From: an uncultured Lachnospiraceae bacterium | GTDB lineage: Bacteria; Bacillota; Clostridia; Lachnospirales; Lachnospiraceae | DNA: 18,186 nucleotides | Assembly: GCA_947177105.1 (NCBI GenBank) | Contig: CAMWTF010000012.1 | Location: 1-18,186 of the forward strand | Reading direction: 5' to 3' | In this document: piece after piece, positions 1 to 7,410 of the stretch | Numbering within the stretch: position 1 is the first letter of the stretch | How the letters are laid out: the number at the start of each line of letters is the position of its first letter | Notes under the pieces: generated by a model | Told to the model about the DNA's origin: nothing | Seen by the model: the letters and a program-made list of their open reading frames with translations, nothing else | Database searches by the model: none | Translations under genes and position numbers: made by a program

Positions 1-14
1 TAATGTGAATTTTA

Positions 15-43
15 TTGTAAAGATAGGCGTTTTTTTGTATAAT
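15..43 (+). promoter_or_regulatory. Sigma-A-type promoter of the Rpn remnant
   Basis: TTGTAA (15-20) and a perfect TATAAT (38-43) are separated by 17 bases. This is a near-consensus housekeeping promoter placed about 65 bases upstream of the GTG start of the Rpn-family gene, so the broken gene is probably still transcribed. Confidence 0.6.
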
Positions 44-110
44 TGAAGTGTGGCAGGAGCAGGATATATCATATCTTGTACCACAAATATTTAGAAATCG
101 AGGTGGTAAG

Positions 111-867
111 GTGTCAGACGATACAAAGCAGACACAGGAAGTTAAGGCAAAACGTACAGCAAAAAACAGTGTGTTTTTAGACCTTTTTCAATCTCTATAA
201 CGATTTGGGCTTAATGGTGGGTAACAACAGATTGCTTTTGTTGTTGGAAGCGCAATCGAGTTGGACGGTAAATATTTTAATCAGAATACTGCTGTATTTA
301 GCACAGAGTTATCATGAATATTTTGAGCGAACCAGTCAGAGCCTGTATAAGAGCAAGAAAGTAAAAATGCCAAAACCCGAATTATATGTGATATACACAG
401 GCAATAAAGGCAGAAAACCCGATACAATATCCTTATCGCAAGAGTTTTTTGAAGGAGCAGATATTGATATTGAGATAAAAGCCAAAGTCATATATGAGAG
501 CGATAAGGACAATATAATCAACGAATACATTGTTTTTTGCAAAGTTTTTAACGAGCAGATAAAAGAACATGGAATGACGAAACAGGCGGTTACAGAAACA
601 ATCCGTATATGCAAGGACAGGAACATCTTAAAACAGTATCTAAGCAGCAAAGAAGTGGAGGTGGTAACGATTATGATGAGTTTATTTGATGACGAGCAGA
701 TTATGAGGACTTATGCGAAAGACATTGAAAAAGAAACAGAAAGAAAAACAGCAGAGAAAATGATAAAAATGGGAAAACTATCACTAGAAGAAATTGGTTT
801 ATGTGTGCCAACTTTATCATTTGACGAGTTAAAGGAACTTGAAGCCGAGGTTATGCAGTTAGCATAA
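111..867 (+). pseudogene. Rpn-family PD-(D/E)XK nuclease / transposase-like, internally deleted
   Basis: Rpn-family proteins are DNA nucleases linked to recombination, often annotated as PD-(D/E)XK nuclease family transposases. A GTG start at 111, preceded by GAGGTGG, opens 29 codons ending in the family's N-terminal signature (KRTAKNSVFLDLFQ) and then hits TAA at 198-200. Reading resumes in another frame around 193-204 with LYNDLG and runs on through MVGNNRLL, the EAQSSWTVNILIR core and KMPKPELYVIYTG, ending in the usual KLSLEEI...LSFDELKELEAE tail. The family normally has several dozen residues between DLFQ and YNDLG, so an internal deletion with a frame change is the simplest reading. The Asp of YND and the Glu of EAQ, the likely catalytic pair, survive. 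The downstream part could only start at a TTG (205) that has no ribosome binding site, so I call the gene broken. Confidence 0.75.
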
Positions 868-906
868 CCGGCAAAACAATTTGATATCAAAATAACAGCG
901 TAAAAG

Positions 907-947
907 CGCATGGAACAGTAAATTTGTAAACCATGCGTCTTTTTTTT
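907..947 (+). terminator. Rho-independent terminator after the Rpn remnant
   Basis: CGCATGG (907-913) pairs perfectly with CCATGCG (931-937) across a 17-base loop. A T-rich run containing seven consecutive T follows at 938-947. It lies 40 bases past the Rpn stop codon and faces the same way. Confidence 0.7.
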
Positions 948-965
948 GCGTCCCAAAGGAGGAAT

Positions 966-1152
966 ATGAGCGACAAAATTCAGACCAACACCACAGGGCG
1001 ATCAACGCCCTGTTTACAAAAAGGTTGTAATTGACAAAGTTATTTGTGCAAAGGGAAGTCGCTTTACAAAAGAAGAGATTGTGGAGTCTTATCAACGGGG
1101 TGTTCAGAAATGCTTTCCTCTGGTAGAAAAATGCGCGTTTGCTGGGGTATAG
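966..1152 (+). pseudogene. Small unrecognised ORF, apparently frameshifted at its start
   Basis: A perfect AAAGGAGG (955-962) precedes ATG 966, but that frame gives only 22 codons of low-quality protein. The +1 frame, open from just after the ATG to TAG at 1150-1152, gives about 60 residues that look like real protein (ATKFRPTPQG..., KKVVIDKV, FTKEEIVESYQRG). Removing one base directly after the ATG would join the ribosome binding site, the ATG and this frame, so a one-base insertion in a formerly intact small gene is likely. I do not recognise the family. Amplification of a short conserved domain by decay is also possible. Confidence 0.3.
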
Positions 1153-1606
1153 TGTAGTAGTATATGGTGCGATTGAAAAAGGAGCGATACATTTGATCCC
1201 TGTTTAGAGAATTTGACAGATAAAGCATAAAATTTTCCTATAATGGGAAAGAAAAAACCTACAGGTGGAAAGGGGCGGAACCAGCAGGAAGATACGCACC
1301 TTTCTGAACCTGAATACCTCATACAGGCAGTTTCTTGCCGCGGATATAATAGCTTGATACGGTCATCAATAGTCATCGCTTGTCAAAGGTTCTATTCACC
1401 TCAATGATATTCCAACGAACTTTGTTCCAACAATATTAGGAGGTTCTGGCGCTGATGAAATTATAAACATAAGATAGCATTATGCAGAGTCAAATGTCAT
1501 CTGAAAAAAATAAAAGCATATATTTTAGAGAGTATCTTTTAGCTGAAATCCTGTGGGGCGATGTTTTTCTAATTGATATGTCCCGCAAGGTAAGATAGGA
1601 GTTGAC
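1153..1606. other. Decayed stretch with no convincing gene
   Basis: No ORF here has both a ribosome binding site and protein-like composition. A stretch of about 35 codons ending at TAG 1475-1477 on the plus strand (including IPTNFVPTILGGSGADEI) reads like a protein fragment but has no start codon. The spmA gene that commonly precedes spmB is absent. Base composition is more A/T-rich than in the genes that follow. I read this as remnants of inserted DNA. Confidence 0.4.
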
Positions 1607-2128
1607 ATGAATGTACTCAGCCATATTTCAGACATCATTATTCCGCTCCTTCTCTTTTACATAGTGGGATACGGCGTGGTATCCAAGGTGAAAGTTTATG
1701 AAGCTTTTCTGACGGGCGCGAAGGAGGGACTCAAAGTGGTGGTGGACATTATGCCCACGTTGGTGGGGCTGCTGGTGGCGGTGGGCGTGCTGCGGGCATC
1801 AGGGTTTCTGGATTTTCTGGCGGGATTGCTGGCCCCGCTGGCGGAGCCGGTGGGAATCCCTTCTGCGGTAGTGCCGGTGATGCTGATCAAGCTTTTCTCC
1901 GGTTCAGCCGCCACGGGACTGGTACTGGATGTGTTTCGAACCTACGGGCCGGACAGCTATATTGGAACCCTGGTGTCCATACTGATGAGTTGCACGGAGA
2001 CCTGTTTTTACACCATGAGCGTGTATTATCTGGCGGCGAAGGTCACCAGGACCCGCTATACTCTGCCCGGCGCTCTGCTGTCCCTGGGGGTCAGCGCCGT
2101 CATGAGCGTACTGCTGGCCAGGATGTGA
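1607..2128 (+). CDS. spmB: Spore maturation protein B (SpmB)
   Basis: SpmB is an integral membrane protein which, together with SpmA, is needed for proper dehydration and heat resistance of the spore core in Bacillus. Its biochemical activity is not settled. The 173-residue product has the full family length. Several hydrophobic helices are visible (about 8-26, 46-72, 80-105, 118-143 and 150-172), along with the nucleoside-recognition (Gate) type features GAKEGLKVVVDIMPTLVG near residue 38 and a polar KLFSGSAATG segment near residue 96. ATG 1607 follows TAGGAG with 6-base spacing. The usual partner spmA does not lie upstream; the preceding DNA is decayed. It converges with the MATE gene, leaving a 14-base gap and no clear terminator. 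Confidence 0.88.
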   Translation: MNVLSHISDIIIPLLLFYIVGYGVVSKVKVYEAFLTGAKEGLKVVVDIMPTLVGLLVAVGVLRASGFLDFLAGLLAPLAEPVGIPSAVVPVMLIKLFSGSAATGLVLDVFRTYGPDSYIGTLVSILMSCTETCFYTMSVYYLAAKVTRTRYTLPGALLSLGVSAVMSVLLARM

Positions 2129-2142
2129 TAATCGACTGTCCT

Positions 2143-3486
2143 TTAAGTAAGTATTCTGCGGCGCTGCCTGCGGTAGAAGAAAAGGGAAAGTCCTACGGCG
2201 GTGATCCAGCCGATGGGCCAGGAGCACCATATACCCAGGGGGGATCCGGTGCAGGCGGAGAGAACGAAGGATAGCGCCACACGCAGGAGCAGATCGGTGA
2301 AGGTAGCCGCCATAAACTGCCGCATGGCGCTGACTCCTCGAAGAATACCGTCTGCCACCAGCTTGAGGGCAATCACGAAATAAAAAGGGGAGAGAACCCA
2401 GAGGAATTGTCTGCCTGCAGTCAGCGCTTCCACGGAGCTCTGGTCCATAAACAGCAGCAACAGATACTTTCCCAGGACGATATATACAAGACAAAATGGA
2501 ATGCACAGGCACCACACCAGCGTTCGCCCGGCGCGGAACCCTTCTTCAATTCTCTCATATTTATGGGCGCCGAGATTCTGGGCGGTGAAGTTGGAGATGC
2601 CGTTGCCGATAGTGGTAAATGACGTGATCACCAGATTATTCAGCTTTACGGCGGCGGAATATCCGGCGGCGACGCTGACGCCAAAGCCGTTGATACATCC
2701 CTGGATCAGTATGTTTCCCACGGAAATGAAGGACTGCTGCAGGATGCTGGGGATGGCTATCACCGAGATCCTACGGAGAAGTTGCCAGGAAAATATTGTG
2801 ACAGTCCCTTCTGTCTTTATTTTAGCCAGACGCTTCAACAGCAGCGCCAGAGATAAAATGCAGCTGCCCCCCTGACAGAGGAATGTGGCCCATGCCACGC
2901 CCGCAATGCCCATGGATAAGACTTTTACAAATACGATATCCACCAGAATATTGGAGCATGAGGAGATGACCAGGAAGACAAAGGGGGTCTTGGAGTCCCC
3001 CAGCGCTGAGAATATTCCTGTGGCGATATTGTAAAAAAACAGGAAGGGCAGTCCCCATATGTAGATCCGCAGGTACAGGGAGGAGTCAGCCAAGATTTTT
3101 GCCTGTGTTTTCATGAGTTGCAGCAGCGTGTCACAGGAGAGCAGACCCGCCAGCATCAGGATACCACACAGGACACCGCTGGCAATCAGGGAGGTGTAAA
3201 CGGAGGATTTCATGGTTCTGTAATCCCTGGCGCCGAACAGCTGCGACACAATGACGGAGCATCCGATATTGCAGCCGAAGGCAAAGGCAATGAAGATCAG
3301 TGTGACATTATAGCTGTTGCCCACGGCAGCCAGAGCGTTTTCCCCGATGCATTTTCCTGCCACCAGGGAGTCAGCGATATTATATAGCTGCTGAAATACA
3401 ATGCTGCCAAACATGGGCAGGCAGAATGACCACAATATTTTCCGGGGATTTCCCACAGTCAGATCTTTGTTCATGGATTGTTTCAT
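2143..3486 (-). CDS. MATE family efflux transporter
   Basis: MATE proteins export drugs, metabolites or toxic cations in exchange for Na+ or H+. The 447-residue product has the expected length and a twelve-helix pattern in two halves. Family landmarks include the opening KDLTVGNPRKILWSFCLPM, FQQLYNIADSLVAG near residue 37, GALGDS-like FSALGDSKTPF near residue 163, a second-half copy around FISVGNILIQG, and RGVSAMRQ near residue 388. The substrate cannot be read from sequence. The start is uncertain: ATG 3486 abuts AAGAAAGG with no spacing, while the in-frame ATG at 3474 (four codons later) sits 12 bases from it. The gene is divergent from a LysR regulator with overlapping promoters, which suggests control by that regulator. 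Confidence 0.9.
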   Translation of the reverse strand: MKQSMNKDLTVGNPRKILWSFCLPMFGSIVFQQLYNIADSLVAGKCIGENALAAVGNSYNVTLIFIAFAFGCNIGCSVIVSQLFGARDYRTMKSSVYTSLIASGVLCGILMLAGLLSCDTLLQLMKTQAKILADSSLYLRIYIWGLPFLFFYNIATGIFSALGDSKTPFVFLVISSCSNILVDIVFVKVLSMGIAGVAWATFLCQGGSCILSLALLLKRLAKIKTEGTVTIFSWQLLRRISVIAIPSILQQSFISVGNILIQGCINGFGVSVAAGYSAAVKLNNLVITSFTTIGNGISNFTAQNLGAHKYERIEEGFRAGRTLVWCLCIPFCLVYIVLGKYLLLLFMDQSSVEALTAGRQFLWVLSPFYFVIALKLVADGILRGVSAMRQFMAATFTDLLLRVALSFVLSACTGSPLGIWCSWPIGWITAVGLSLFFYRRQRRRILT

Positions 3487-3596
3487 CCTTTCTTAGTAAC
3501 AGGTGTTTTAGGCGATTGCGAAACGTTCTCCCCAAGTGACAGGGACTGTATCTTTCCTGCTGCGTATTGCCTGGCCTCCTGAATCTAGGTTTTTTC

Positions 3597-3625
3597 TTTA
3601 CATTTCACTCAAAACGGATTATACT
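3597..3625 (+). promoter_or_regulatory. Promoter of the LysR regulator
   Basis: TTTACA (3597-3602) and TATACT (3620-3625) are separated by exactly 17 bases. The predicted transcript would start near 3632 and carry a leader of about 50 bases before ATG 3682. Confidence 0.6.
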
Positions 3626-3645
3626 ACCTGTAGCAAAATATTAAA
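3618..3645 (-). promoter_or_regulatory. Promoter of the MATE gene, overlapping the LysR promoter
   Basis: On the minus strand a perfect TATAAT (plus-strand 3618-3623) lies 16 bases from TTTAAT (3640-3645). Its -10 element overlaps that of the divergent LysR promoter, so polymerase binding at the two would be mutually exclusive. The MATE leader would be about 125 bases long. Confidence 0.45.
3622..3635. promoter_or_regulatory. Candidate LysR operator
   Basis: TACTAC (3622-3627), two bases, then GTAGCA (3630-3635) form an inverted repeat with five of six positions matching per arm. It overlaps the -10 elements of both divergent promoters. LysR proteins typically repress their own gene and regulate the divergent neighbour from such a site; assignment of this repeat to the adjacent regulator is inference. 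Confidence 0.35.
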
Positions 3646-3681
3646 AATATATATTTGATATGAAAGAGATACAATATATAT

Positions 3682-4602
3682 ATGGATGTAAATTTTGAAT
3701 ACTATAAGATATTTTACTATGTTGCAAAGTATAAAAGTATTACAAAAGCTGCTGCTGCCCTTCGGAGCAATCAGCCCAATGTGACCAGGATTATGAAGCT
3801 GTTGGAGTCGCAGCTGAATTGCAGACTGATCGTCCGGGAGGCCAGAGGAATCAGCCTGACGGAGGAGGGAAAGCGCCTGTATGCCCATGTGGAAGTGGCA
3901 TATAGGCATCTGGTGGGGGCGCAGGAGGAGATCTGCGGGCAGGATGCACAGAGATCCGGGACAGTGGATATAGGCGCCACAGAGACGGCCCTCCATCTTT
4001 TCCTGCTGGATGCGCTGCATGACTTCAAGGGGAGATATCCCGCCATTAGGATTAAAATTCACAATCATACAACGCCAGAGACACTGGGACAGCTTGCCGC
4101 CGGGAAACTGGATCTTGCCGTCGTCACCACGCCCTTCAAGCCTCCAAAAAACTTTCGTTGTGAAAATGTATTGGATTTCCGGGAGGTGCTGGTGTCCGGT
4201 ACACAGTATGGAAGTTTGGCGGACAAGGCCCTGGAGCTGAAGGATATCAGAGACTGTCCCTGGGTCGGACTGGGCAGGGGAACTGCAACCTATGAATTGT
4301 ATAAGGATTTCTTTATCCGGCAAAAGGTGGATTTTGAGCTGGATATGGAGGTGGCTACATCGGATCTTATGCTTCCGCTGATAGAGAATAATTTTGGAAT
4401 CGGCTTCGTGGCGGAGGAACTGGCATTGCCCCTGCTAAAAGAGGGGAAACTGGTACAGATACCCATTAAAGGCGATATTCCCCAGCGTTCTATACAGATT
4501 GTGTCGGACAGGGAGCGGGGGAGGAGCCTTGCGGCGGATACCTTCTATAAGTATTTGAGTAGCTTGTCCAGTGGCGGGAACAAACGGAATATTTCGATAT
4601 AA
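3682..4602 (+). CDS. LysR family transcriptional regulator
   Basis: LysR regulators bind DNA as multimers and respond to a small effector. The 306-residue product has the usual length. Residues 1-62 form the winged helix-turn-helix, with the typical pattern FYYVAKYKSITKAAAAL, then QPNVTRIMKLLESQL and the wing motif LIVREARGISLTEEG. A linker helix follows, then the periplasmic-binding-like effector domain (about 90-295). ATG 3682 is the first start in frame; the only candidate ribosome binding site, GAAAGAG, is weak and rather distant, so expression may be low. It is divergent from the MATE gene and convergent with the AEC transporter. The effector cannot be inferred. Confidence 0.93.
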   Translation: MDVNFEYYKIFYYVAKYKSITKAAAALRSNQPNVTRIMKLLESQLNCRLIVREARGISLTEEGKRLYAHVEVAYRHLVGAQEEICGQDAQRSGTVDIGATETALHLFLLDALHDFKGRYPAIRIKIHNHTTPETLGQLAAGKLDLAVVTTPFKPPKNFRCENVLDFREVLVSGTQYGSLADKALELKDIRDCPWVGLGRGTATYELYKDFFIRQKVDFELDMEVATSDLMLPLIENNFGIGFVAEELALPLLKEGKLVQIPIKGDIPQRSIQIVSDRERGRSLAADTFYKYLSSLSSGGNKRNISI

Positions 4603-4627
4603 GATCGGAGGCTCTGCCCTGATTTGG

Positions 4628-4647
4628 CTGCCCGCTTCAGCGGGCAG
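4628..4647. terminator. GC-rich hairpin between convergent genes
   Basis: CTGCCCGC (4628-4635) and GCGGGCAG (4640-4647) make a perfect 8-base-pair stem with a TTCA loop, sitting between the LysR and AEC stop codons. There is no T run on either side, so it may terminate weakly in both directions or protect 3' ends. Confidence 0.4.
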
Positions 4648-4670
4648 GAGGGGTGGAAAATGACCATGCT

Positions 4671-5618
4671 TCAGATATACCCCATGCTGCGCAGCACAAA
4701 GAGGAACAATGTCAGAGTCACAGAGCTTAGGAAAGTGGCAGCCACCACCACGCTGGAGGTGAGCACACCCTCATGCCCCATATTTTTGGCCATAATATAA
4801 CAGCTTACCGTGGTGGGGGCTCCCAGCATGACCAGCAGAGCCACCAGCATCTCCTCTCGAAAGCCCAGCCGGATGGCCAGGGGCAGGAAGATTACGGGCA
4901 GGACCACCAACTTCAGCAGCGTGGCTGCGAGGGTGGGCTTTAGCTGCTTTAATGCTCTGCGGCCCTCGAACCCCGCTCCCAGCCCTATCAGGGCCAGTGG
5001 GGTGGCCAGCACGGAGATATTGTCGATGGTCTTGGTCACCATCACCGGGAAGGGAATCCGGCAGAGACTGGCGGCCATGCCCAACAGAATGCCCAGGATA
5101 ATGGGATTTCTGGCGATATCCAGCAGGGACTTTTTCAAGGTTTTCACGGAAAAGCCCTGGGCGGCGGGGCCGGTGAAGGACAGGACCAGCACGGCGGCTA
5201 CATTATATAAGGGCACGGTGCCGATAATCATCAGCGGCGCCATGCCGGAGGTCCCATAAATATTTTGGATGAAAGCCACACCCAGCACGGCGGCGCTGCT
5301 GCGATAGGAAGCCTGGACGAACTCCCCAAGATGTGTACGATCTTTATAGAGAAGCCCGGCCAGAAGCCAGATGGCGCTGATACTGATCAGAGTGGCCAGG
5401 AAACAGAAACAGACATATTTTGTGTCCCACACGCTGTAGAAATCGGACTCAGCGATATCCCTAAACAGCAGTACAGGAAGGGTGACTTTGTAATTAAAGG
5501 CGTTCAGCGTTTTGATAAAGGGTTCGTCCACCACTTTCATCCTGCGCAGCACATAACCGATTACCATGACCAGAAAGATGGGGATGGTGGCGTTTAAGCT
5601 GAATAGCAATTGTTCCAT
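4671..5618 (-). CDS. AEC family (auxin efflux carrier-like) transporter
   Basis: AEC permeases are membrane carriers named after plant auxin exporters; bacterial members move malate, malonate or other organic acids. From the start chosen here the product is 315 residues, the usual length. It begins MEQLLFSLNATIPIFLVMVIGY and shows about ten hydrophobic helices, with the family-like features NYKVTLPVLLFRDIA near residue 44, NPIILGILLG near residue 172 and LVMLGAPTTVSCYIMA near residue 265. I prefer ATG 5618 (preceded by GAAAGG) to an in-frame ATG at 5687: the longer version would add 23 polar residues and would overlap the gene's own promoter. It converges with the LysR gene. Substrate unknown. 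Confidence 0.87.
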   Translation of the reverse strand: MEQLLFSLNATIPIFLVMVIGYVLRRMKVVDEPFIKTLNAFNYKVTLPVLLFRDIAESDFYSVWDTKYVCFCFLATLISISAIWLLAGLLYKDRTHLGEFVQASYRSSAAVLGVAFIQNIYGTSGMAPLMIIGTVPLYNVAAVLVLSFTGPAAQGFSVKTLKKSLLDIARNPIILGILLGMAASLCRIPFPVMVTKTIDNISVLATPLALIGLGAGFEGRRALKQLKPTLAATLLKLVVLPVIFLPLAIRLGFREEMLVALLVMLGAPTTVSCYIMAKNMGHEGVLTSSVVVAATFLSSVTLTLFLFVLRSMGYI

Positions 5619-5658
5619 ATATATCAGACCTTTCTTCTCCTTGTTGTTGCCATGGACT

Positions 5659-5687
5659 ATCATAGAACGATCCCCGAAAAAAATCAA
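5659..5687 (-). promoter_or_regulatory. Promoter of the AEC transporter
   Basis: On the minus strand TTGATT (plus-strand 5682-5687) and TATGAT (5659-5664) are 17 bases apart. Transcription would begin near 5652, giving a leader of about 34 bases to ATG 5618. Confidence 0.55.
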
Positions 5688-5726
5688 GCGTATGTAATAT
5701 TATTTGTTTTATAATAAGGGAAAACA

Positions 5727-5735
5727 TGGTACAAT
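5727..5735 (+). promoter_or_regulatory. Extended -10 promoter of the GH43 gene
   Basis: TGGTACAAT is an extended -10 element (TG, one base, TACAAT at 5730-5735). No good -35 exists at 17 bases; TTTATA at 5708-5713 is a weak candidate. The leader to ATG 5784 would be about 42 bases. Confidence 0.45.
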
Positions 5736-5783
5736 GAATCTGGATCTTCGGAACAGAACCTGAAGAATCCAAGGAGGACTAAT

Positions 5784-6698
5784 ATGGCAGGCTATTTATT
5801 TGCCCATTTTATCGGCGAACAGAAAGACGGGGAACAGATTTATTTTGCGGTGAGCCGCGATGGGCTGCACTGGAGGGATTTAAATGAGGGAAGACCGATT
5901 CTGTATTCGCGAATCGGAACCTGCGGCGTCAGAGATCCTTTTCTGGTGCGTCATCCCGTAACAGGGATGTATTATCTGATTGCTACAGATCTGCGGATTG
6001 AGGCAGGAAACGGATGGGAGCAGGCTCAGGAGGCGGGAAGCAGAGATCTGATTGTGTGGGAAACGAAGGATCTGGCGCATTGGAGCCGGGAGCGCGCCTG
6101 TACGGTTGGCATCCCTGGCGCAGGCTGCGTCTGGGCGCCGGAGGCGGTATACGACAGGGAAAAGGAAGCGTTTTTGGTGTTTTTTGCATCGAAGGTGAAG
6201 CAGGAGGGAGATACACAGGGAAAACACAGGATCTATGCTGCATACACAAAGGATTTTCATGAGTTCTCCAGGACGTTTCTGTATTTTGAGAGGGAGAATC
6301 ATGTGATTGATACTACGATTCTGCAAAGTGGGGGAAAGTATTTTCGCATATCCAAAGACGAGACCAGCAAGAGGCTGATTTTGGAGGTGGCAGATTCACT
6401 GCTGGGTGAATATGTGCGGCTTGACAGCCCTGTGCTCAATGCGCTGGACGGCGTTGAAGGCCCGGAGGGGTATCTGCTGCCGGACGGAAGGACCTGGTGC
6501 CTGATTGCCGACCAGTTCCAGGCGGGAAAAGGATATCTTCCCATGGTGTCCAGGAACTTAGGGAAGGAGGACTTTCGGATCCTTACGCCGGAAGAATATG
6601 ACATGGGCGTCAATAAGAAGCGGCACGGGGGCATCCTGCAGGTGACAGACGAGGAGTACGAGACGCTTGTTCGGTTCTATGGCGGAAAAAATCCATAG
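5784..6698 (+). CDS. Glycoside hydrolase family 43-type enzyme, probably cytoplasmic
   Basis: GH43 enzymes are five-bladed beta-propeller arabinofuranosidases and xylosidases acting on plant cell-wall glycans. The 304-residue product contains recurrent propeller motifs: YFAVSRDGLHW (20-30), RDPFLVRHPVTGMYYLIATD (50-69), VWETKDLAHW (91-100), VWAPEAVYD (116-124), HRIYAAYTKDF (148-158), HVIDTTIL (173-180) and GVEGPEGYLL (223-232). Likely catalytic acids are Asp51, Asp176 and Glu225 or Glu228. There is no signal peptide, so it probably works on imported oligosaccharides. ATG 5784 follows AAGGAGG with 6-base spacing. It stands alone with no sugar transporter beside it. The exact sugar specificity cannot be set; a non-catalytic GH43-like propeller is possible. 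Confidence 0.8.
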   Translation: MAGYLFAHFIGEQKDGEQIYFAVSRDGLHWRDLNEGRPILYSRIGTCGVRDPFLVRHPVTGMYYLIATDLRIEAGNGWEQAQEAGSRDLIVWETKDLAHWSRERACTVGIPGAGCVWAPEAVYDREKEAFLVFFASKVKQEGDTQGKHRIYAAYTKDFHEFSRTFLYFERENHVIDTTILQSGGKYFRISKDETSKRLILEVADSLLGEYVRLDSPVLNALDGVEGPEGYLLPDGRTWCLIADQFQAGKGYLPMVSRNLGKEDFRILTPEEYDMGVNKKRHGGILQVTDEEYETLVRFYGGKNP

Positions 6699-6726
6699 CA
6701 AATTCTTTCCTTTTGGAAAAATGTGC

Positions 6727-6755
6727 TTGCATATCTATCCCACATATGCTACTAT
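6727..6755 (+). promoter_or_regulatory. Promoter of the stand-alone Rpn tail gene
   Basis: TTGCAT (6727-6732) and TACTAT (6750-6755) are 17 bases apart, with a TG extension just before the -10. The leader to ATG 6872 would be about 110 bases. Confidence 0.5.
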
Positions 6756-6871
6756 ACTCCTGAAGCATATATTTCTTATCACTTAATGAAGCAATTCACT
6801 TTTCAAGATATCGAAAAATCTATGCTTTAAATTCAAAAAGGGACAATTGAAGAGAAGCAGGAGGTTTCGGT

Positions 6872-7372
6872 ATGAGGGGTGAGTCTCCTTCGATATCTCC
6901 TGGGCGTCAGGAGGTAAACTGGATTCGGCTGTTTCGGGTGAAGAGCGAGGAGGAGCTGGAAGAGGTGCAAAGCGGGAATGCAGGAGTTATGAGGGCAGTG
7001 GAAGAGGTAAGGACAATGAATCTAAGGAAAATGATTAGGACGTTGTATGAGGCACGCCTGAAAGCCCAGAGGGATCGGTGGGCCATAGAGGAGGCTATCA
7101 AGGAGGACAGTATGGCGGCAGGGCTGGCTGAAGGAATGGCCCGGGGTATGGCTGAAGGCAAGGCCGAAGGAATGGCCCAAGGAGAGCTGCAGGGAAACAG
7201 GCAGGCCATTATGAATCTGCTTGAGGACCTTGGGGAAGTTCCGGAAGATATATGTAGCGCCATCGCCGCACAAGCGAATGCGGAGGTTTTGCGCAGATGG
7301 CTTAAATATGCTGCCAGAGCAGAGAATTTTGAGGATTACAGAAAAAGAACAGGCCGGGATGACAGACAATAA
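6872..7372 (+). CDS. Stand-alone C-terminal module of an Rpn/PD-(D/E)XK family protein
   Basis: The 166 residues match only the C-terminal part of clostridial Rpn-like nucleases: a WIRLF...SEEELEEV region (17-32), an LYEARLKAQRDRW helix (58-70), a glycine-every-fourth-residue helix with seven glycines (Gly84 to Gly108), and a LLEDLGEVPEDI...LRRWLKYAARAENFEDY tail. The nuclease core (YNDLG, EAQ) is absent, so cleavage is not expected. However, it has its own promoter, a good ribosome binding site (CAGGAGG, 7 bases from ATG) and an intact frame. It may be a truncated remnant, or a maintained domain that pairs with full-length relatives as is known for small proteins internal to some rpn genes. 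It ends 38 bases before the Mrr-like gene. Confidence 0.6.
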   Translation: MRGESPSISPGRQEVNWIRLFRVKSEEELEEVQSGNAGVMRAVEEVRTMNLRKMIRTLYEARLKAQRDRWAIEEAIKEDSMAAGLAEGMARGMAEGKAEGMAQGELQGNRQAIMNLLEDLGEVPEDICSAIAAQANAEVLRRWLKYAARAENFEDYRKRTGRDDRQ

Positions 7373-7410
7373 AGCATTTTTACAGGCCGGGAGGAAAGAA
7401 GTGATTACCG

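Noticed and set aside
1213..1244. Perfect TTGACA and TATAAT hexamers
   Set aside because: The spacer is 20 bases, too long for a normal promoter, and no believable gene follows; likely chance in A/T-rich DNA.
1243..1407. 54-codon plus-strand ORF
   Set aside because: Its ATG overlaps the TATAAT just mentioned, there is no ribosome binding site, and the composition is ambiguous.
1904..2515. 203-codon minus-strand ORF across spmB and the MATE gene
   Set aside because: It spans the ends of two recognisable genes in another frame and its composition is typical of antisense shadow.
3619..4323. 234-codon minus-strand ORF opposite the LysR gene
   Set aside because: Antisense shadow of a clear LysR gene; no family-like motifs or start signals.
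5619..5687. Upstream ATG 5687 for the AEC transporter
   Set aside because: It would sit on the -35 element of the gene's own promoter, and the extra 23 residues are polar; ATG 5618 has a GAAAGG site and starts at the first helix.
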